From assembly GCA_049976245.1 (NCBI GenBank), contig JBMFIQ010000003.1:1-64000 (forward strand): a DNA stretch of 64,000 nucleotides, written 5' to 3'. The position numbers were made by a program, and so were the translations under genes. The notes beneath the pieces are model-generated. The model was not told the DNA's origin and made no database searches. It was given only the letters and a program-made list of their open reading frames with translations. The stretch comes from Microbacter sp049976245 (GTDB lineage: Bacteria; Bacteroidota; Bacteroidia; Bacteroidales; Paludibacteraceae). This document shows, in pieces, positions 61,143 through 64,000 of the stretch (positions within the stretch are counted from its first letter, which is position 1; every line of letters starts with the position of its first letter).

Positions 61143-62534
61143 ATGAAAAATAAGTATATTGATTTAATCGAACAATCTTTTGAATTCCCAAATGAAGAAT
61201 TCAATGTTATTGACAATGAACTTTATTGGTTTGATATTCCATTGATGGACATCATCAAGCAATATGGTACTCCTTTAAGAATAAGCTATTTGCCCAAAAT
61301 TGCCAAAAACATTCAACGCGCAAGGCGGATGTTCAACGTAGCCATGGCAAAAGTAGATTATAATGCTGAATATCATTACTGTTACTGCACCAAGAGTTCG
61401 CATTTTTCTTTCATCATGGAAGAAGTATTAAAACATGGAGTGCACATTGAAACTTCTTCTGCTTTTGACATCAATATTTTGGAATCATTGTTCGAAACCG
61501 GTCATCTTAAACCGGATACTTATATCATTTGTAATGGATTTAAAAGACCTCAATATGTCGAAAACATTCAGAACTTAATCAACTTGGGTTTTGAAAATGT
61601 AATTCCTGTGTTGGATAATAAATTTGAACTTGATTTGTTGCTCAATGATTTTGATCAAAAATTTAAGATAGGCATTCGCATTGCTTCAGAAGAAGAGCCA
61701 AAGTTTGATTTTTATACTTCACGTTTAGGCATTCGCTACAACGACATTATTCCTTATTATTTAGACAAAATTCAAAACAATCCGCAGGTGGACCTGAAAA
61801 TGTTGCATTTCTTTATCAACACCGGAATAAAAGATACAGCTTATTATTGGAACGAATTAAACAAAGCGGTTAACTTGTATTGTGAGTTAAAAAAGATTTG
61901 TCCGCAACTTGACAGTCTGAACATTGGCGGAGGGTTTCCCATTCAAACACATTTGGATTTCCCATATGATTATGATTACATGGCAGAAGAAATTGTGGCA
62001 CAAATTAAAAACATTTGTGTGCAGAACGATGTGCCTGAACCACATATATTTACCGAATTTGGCTCTTATACGGTTGGGGAGAGTGGTGCCATGCTTTATT
62101 CCATTGTGAATCAAAAACAACAAAATGATCGTGAGTTGTGGAATATGATTGACAGTTCATTTATGACGACATTGCCGGATACTTGGGCTATTGATCAACG
62201 ATATGTATTTTTGGCTATCAATAATTGGAATTTGGAATATCAACGTGTTCATTTGGGCGGATTAACTTGTGACAGCGAGGATTTCTACAATGCCGAAGCA
62301 CATTCCAATGCCGTCTTTTTGCCGACGATGACGGATGGCAACGAGCAATACATCGGCTTTTTTCACATGGGAGCATATCAGGAAGCTTTAAGTGGTTTTG
62401 GTGGAATTCAGCATTGCTTGATTCCTGCACCAAAAGTTGTGGTGATTGATGTGGATGAGCAGGGTGAATACGTGACTAAATTATTTGCAAAGGAGCAGAG
62501 TTACAAATCGATGCTGAAAATTCTCGGATATTGA
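61143..62534 (+). CDS. Arginine decarboxylase, alanine-racemase-fold type
   Basis: The 463-residue product is a fold type III PLP decarboxylase. Motifs are the PLP-Lys region YHYCYCTKSSHF (about 75-86), ETSSAFDINILES, NGFKRPQYVENI, HFFINTGIKDTAYYW, SLNIGGGFP (phosphate-binding) and the C-terminal CDSEDFY with the active-site Cys-Asp. It aligns best in memory with the 460-residue arginine decarboxylases of Bacteroidota rather than with carboxynorspermidine decarboxylase (about 380 residues) or the 630-residue SpeA. It would make agmatine for polyamine synthesis. Start at ATG 61143; the longer frame to 61089 lacks similarity. Confidence 0.8.
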   Translation: MKNKYIDLIEQSFEFPNEEFNVIDNELYWFDIPLMDIIKQYGTPLRISYLPKIAKNIQRARRMFNVAMAKVDYNAEYHYCYCTKSSHFSFIMEEVLKHGVHIETSSAFDINILESLFETGHLKPDTYIICNGFKRPQYVENIQNLINLGFENVIPVLDNKFELDLLLNDFDQKFKIGIRIASEEEPKFDFYTSRLGIRYNDIIPYYLDKIQNNPQVDLKMLHFFINTGIKDTAYYWNELNKAVNLYCELKKICPQLDSLNIGGGFPIQTHLDFPYDYDYMAEEIVAQIKNICVQNDVPEPHIFTEFGSYTVGESGAMLYSIVNQKQQNDRELWNMIDSSFMTTLPDTWAIDQRYVFLAINNWNLEYQRVHLGGLTCDSEDFYNAEAHSNAVFLPTMTDGNEQYIGFFHMGAYQEALSGFGGIQHCLIPAPKVVVIDVDEQGEYVTKLFAKEQSYKSMLKILGY

Positions 62535-62619
62535 AGCCCGTTTGTTAGTTTGATTTTATTTTTGCATATTTGCATCATTATCTGAAATTCTTTTGTTTTA
62601 TTACTTAATCATTTGAATA

Positions 62620-63126
62620 ATGAAAAGATCATTTTATTGGATTTTAATTCCAGCCGCCGTGATGGTTGCTTCTTGCAAAACGGTGCATCCGGCGGGTATT
62701 TATGAAAAAGCTCCTGCAACCAATGCACAAAATCAGGCTTCAACCGTTATTTCATCTCCAACTGTTTCGTCCAATGTTCCTTCTACGCCTTCGGTGTCGC
62801 AAAACTCAACTGCTTCCGCAGCCACAACATCGGGCGAGGACGTGAGAAAAGAGTCATTTACATTGGCGCCGACCGAAACGAATCAAAATCCAATTCACAT
62901 GAAATACAATGTAGTGGTTGGTAGTTTTGAAAATCAATCGAATGCTCAACGTTTGGAAGCTACGCTGAAAGCTGAAGGTAAAAATCCTTCCATAGTGATC
63001 AACAGCAAAGGAATGTATCGTGTCATTATTGAATCGTACAATGATTACGCACAGGCCACTCAGGTAAAATTAAGTTTGCAGAATCGTTTCCCTGGAGCTT
63101 GGTTGCTAGTTCAGGCCAATCAATAA
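62620..63126 (+). CDS. SPOR-domain lipoprotein
   Basis: The 168-residue product has a lipoprotein signal (lipobox VASC, Cys about 19), a Ser/Thr/Pro/Ala/Asn-rich linker (about 30-90) and a C-terminal SPOR domain (about 95-166): YNVVVGSFENQSNAQRLEATLKAEG and MYRVIIESYNDYAQATQVKLSL. SPOR domains bind denuded peptidoglycan strands, often at the division site, so a role in cell-wall remodelling is likely. The gene is preceded by TATTTTTG and TTTGC repeats near 62555-62575 that may hold the promoter. Confidence 0.88.
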   Translation: MKRSFYWILIPAAVMVASCKTVHPAGIYEKAPATNAQNQASTVISSPTVSSNVPSTPSVSQNSTASAATTSGEDVRKESFTLAPTETNQNPIHMKYNVVVGSFENQSNAQRLEATLKAEGKNPSIVINSKGMYRVIIESYNDYAQATQVKLSLQNRFPGAWLLVQANQ

Positions 63127-63132
63127 TTGTTT

Positions 63133-63242
63133 CATACTTCTTTCTTGCATCCTTTTTTTTATTGTTTTAACAATTAGAATGTGAGGACTTTTTTTTAATA
63201 GTCATTCATTTGATTATAAGTTTTTTTTGAGGCTCGTTTCAT
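63133..63242 (-). repeat. Start-codon repeat, copy J (diverged)
   Basis: On the minus strand it begins ATGAAACGAGCC and ends GAAGTATGAAA, with extra T-rich insertions that make it about 110 bp. It starts 7 bp after the SPOR gene stop, antisense to it, as an orphan without a gene at its ATG end. Confidence 0.7.
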
Positions 63243-63281
63243 GTCGTTATAAACATGGCATAATTGACATGATTTGAACAG

Positions 63282-63316
63282 ACCTAACAACGTTGTCGTT
63301 TGTTAGGTTTTGTTCT
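63282..63316 (+). terminator. Terminator of the SPOR gene
   Basis: ACCTAACA (63282-63289) pairs with TGTTAGGT (63301-63308), followed by TTTGTTCTTTT. Confidence 0.65.
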
Positions 63317-63341
63317 TTTGGTTGTTTCTATTTTCTTTTTT

Positions 63342-64000
63342 ATGTATTCGAACAAAGCCATTTTGTCTCTTTCGTATCCCATTTTTTTCTCTTTGCTTGC
63401 TCAAAGTGTGATCAATGTTACCGATTCAGCTTTTTTGGGTTGGATTGGTGAAGTAGAACTTGGCGCCTCTGCGTTAGGTGGCGTTTTTTATTTTGCTGTT
63501 TTTGTCATTGGAATGGGGTTTACCACCGGAGCTCAAATTTTGATTGGACGGCGCAATGGAGAGCAAGACCGGGTCAAAGCAGGCGAAGTGTTTAATCAGG
63601 GCATGATGGCGGTCATCTTTTTGGCCATGCTTATTTTTGGATTGTCTTATTATTTCACTGACCCCATTTTGCATTGGTTCATTCGTTCGGAAGAGATTTA
63701 TGCGGCAACGGCGCTTTATATGAAATATCGCATTTTTGGGTTCTTGTTTGCTTTTGTTAATTTGATGTTTAGAGCATTGTATGTAGGTATTTTGCGTACT
63801 AAAGTGTTGACTGCCGGCGGGTTTATTACAATGGGGGTCAATGTGTTGTTGAGTTACAGTTTGATTTTTGGTCATTTTGGTATGCCCAAAATGGGAATTG
63901 CCGGTGCGGCTTTGGCTTCTGTGTTGGCTGAATTCATTGCTTTCCTTTTTTATCTTAGCTACACGTTAATGCGCGGGAGTTTCAGATCTTATCATTTGTT
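63342..64000 (+). CDS. MATE-family efflux transporter (partial, 3' end beyond window)
   Basis: An open frame from the ATG at 63342 to the window end (219 codons) encodes MYSNKAILSLSYPIFF, then SVINVTDSAFLGWIG, LGASALGGVFYF, IGMGFTTGAQILIGRRNGE, and later FGMPKMGIAGAALASVLAEF. These are typical MATE sodium- or proton-coupled multidrug exporter features, covering about the first six helices. The C-terminal half lies outside. Substrates cannot be inferred. Confidence 0.88.
   Translation, partial: MYSNKAILSLSYPIFFSLLAQSVINVTDSAFLGWIGEVELGASALGGVFYFAVFVIGMGFTTGAQILIGRRNGEQDRVKAGEVFNQGMMAVIFLAMLIFGLSYYFTDPILHWFIRSEEIYAATALYMKYRIFGFLFAFVNLMFRALYVGILRTKVLTAGGFITMGVNVLLSYSLIFGHFGMPKMGIAGAALASVLAEFIAFLFYLSYTLMRGSFRSYHL

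Overview
The window looks like chromosomal DNA of a Bacteroidota member, most likely Bacteroidales. The evidence is the moderate-to-low GC, gene starts preceded by A-rich leaders instead of Shine-Dalgarno sequences, recurrent promoter boxes of the Bacteroidota sigma type (TAnnTTTG, often TATCTTTG, sometimes with an upstream TTTG about 19-20 nt away), two outer-membrane receptors with carboxypeptidase-regulatory-like N-termini, and the conserved block DUF6089 - uppS - bamA - ompH - ompH. Most content is core metabolism and envelope biogenesis. There is no phage, integrase, transposase or cas gene.

Layout. 1-732: gene-free, with a GC-richer run of nested and consecutive hairpins (171-396). 733-8704 (+): Ser/Gly-rich secreted protein, AddA/RecB-like helicase-nuclease, ABC1/UbiB kinase-like protein, MFS transporter. 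8933-22850 (mostly -): amt, YVTN propeller, AlkD-like protein, tRNA-His (+), two unknown envelope proteins, DUF47-Pit phosphate pair, TonB-type receptor, pyk, aroQ. 23152-33773 (mostly +): EF-G2-like factor, OPT transporter, two-gene 5'-nucleotidase, lactate dehydrogenase, rubredoxin-membrane protein (-), transaldolase, DUF438 sensor. 33835-43664: glutamine synthetase (-), SDR (+), second receptor (-), small membrane protein (-), ABC-GntR operon (-), class I fumarase (+). 43744-48999 (-): the BAM/OmpH/UppS block. 49296-53082: cysS (-), dapA and frr (+), RRM protein (-). 53716-60486: acyltransferase and glycosyltransferases, then a glycogen-type pair (debranching enzyme and GT4). 61143-64000 (+): arginine decarboxylase, SPOR lipoprotein, start of a MATE transporter that runs off the right edge.

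The most unusual structure is a family of about 90-bp intergenic repeats, ten copies here. One end carries ATGAAACGAGCC and the other carries GACGTATGAAA. At five loci the terminal ATG (GTG in one copy) is the start codon of the adjacent gene, so the repeat forms that gene's whole translation-initiation leader. One locus has two copies in tandem sharing the ATGAA. I know of no described element of this kind, though I could not search. Other things worth a look are a CRISPR-like pair of exact 30-bp repeats with a 37-bp spacer (10455-10551), a dyad overlapping the DUF47-pit promoter, a YtrA-like operator, and an EF-G paralog lacking the catalytic histidine.

Gene-free stretches over about 300 bp. 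1-732: structured region, a leftward hairpin and the promoter of the 733 gene. 4959-5274: one doubtful 40-codon ORF. 10166-10708: amt promoter, a C8 tract (10307-10314), a small hairpin (10426-10443), the repeat pair and a terminator. 16024-16449: tandem repeats and a promoter; nothing seen after 16273. 22851-23151: aroQ promoter, otherwise AT-rich. 29338-29653: terminator and promoter. 35338-35774: glnA promoter with palindrome, otherwise nothing convincing. 49000-49295: promoter of the DUF6089 operon only. 50769-51133: divergent cysS and dapA promoters. 53083-53715: RRM-gene promoter and a decayed repeat. 60487-61142: decayed repeat, terminator, a promoter with a Fur-box-like dyad and a short upstream ORF.
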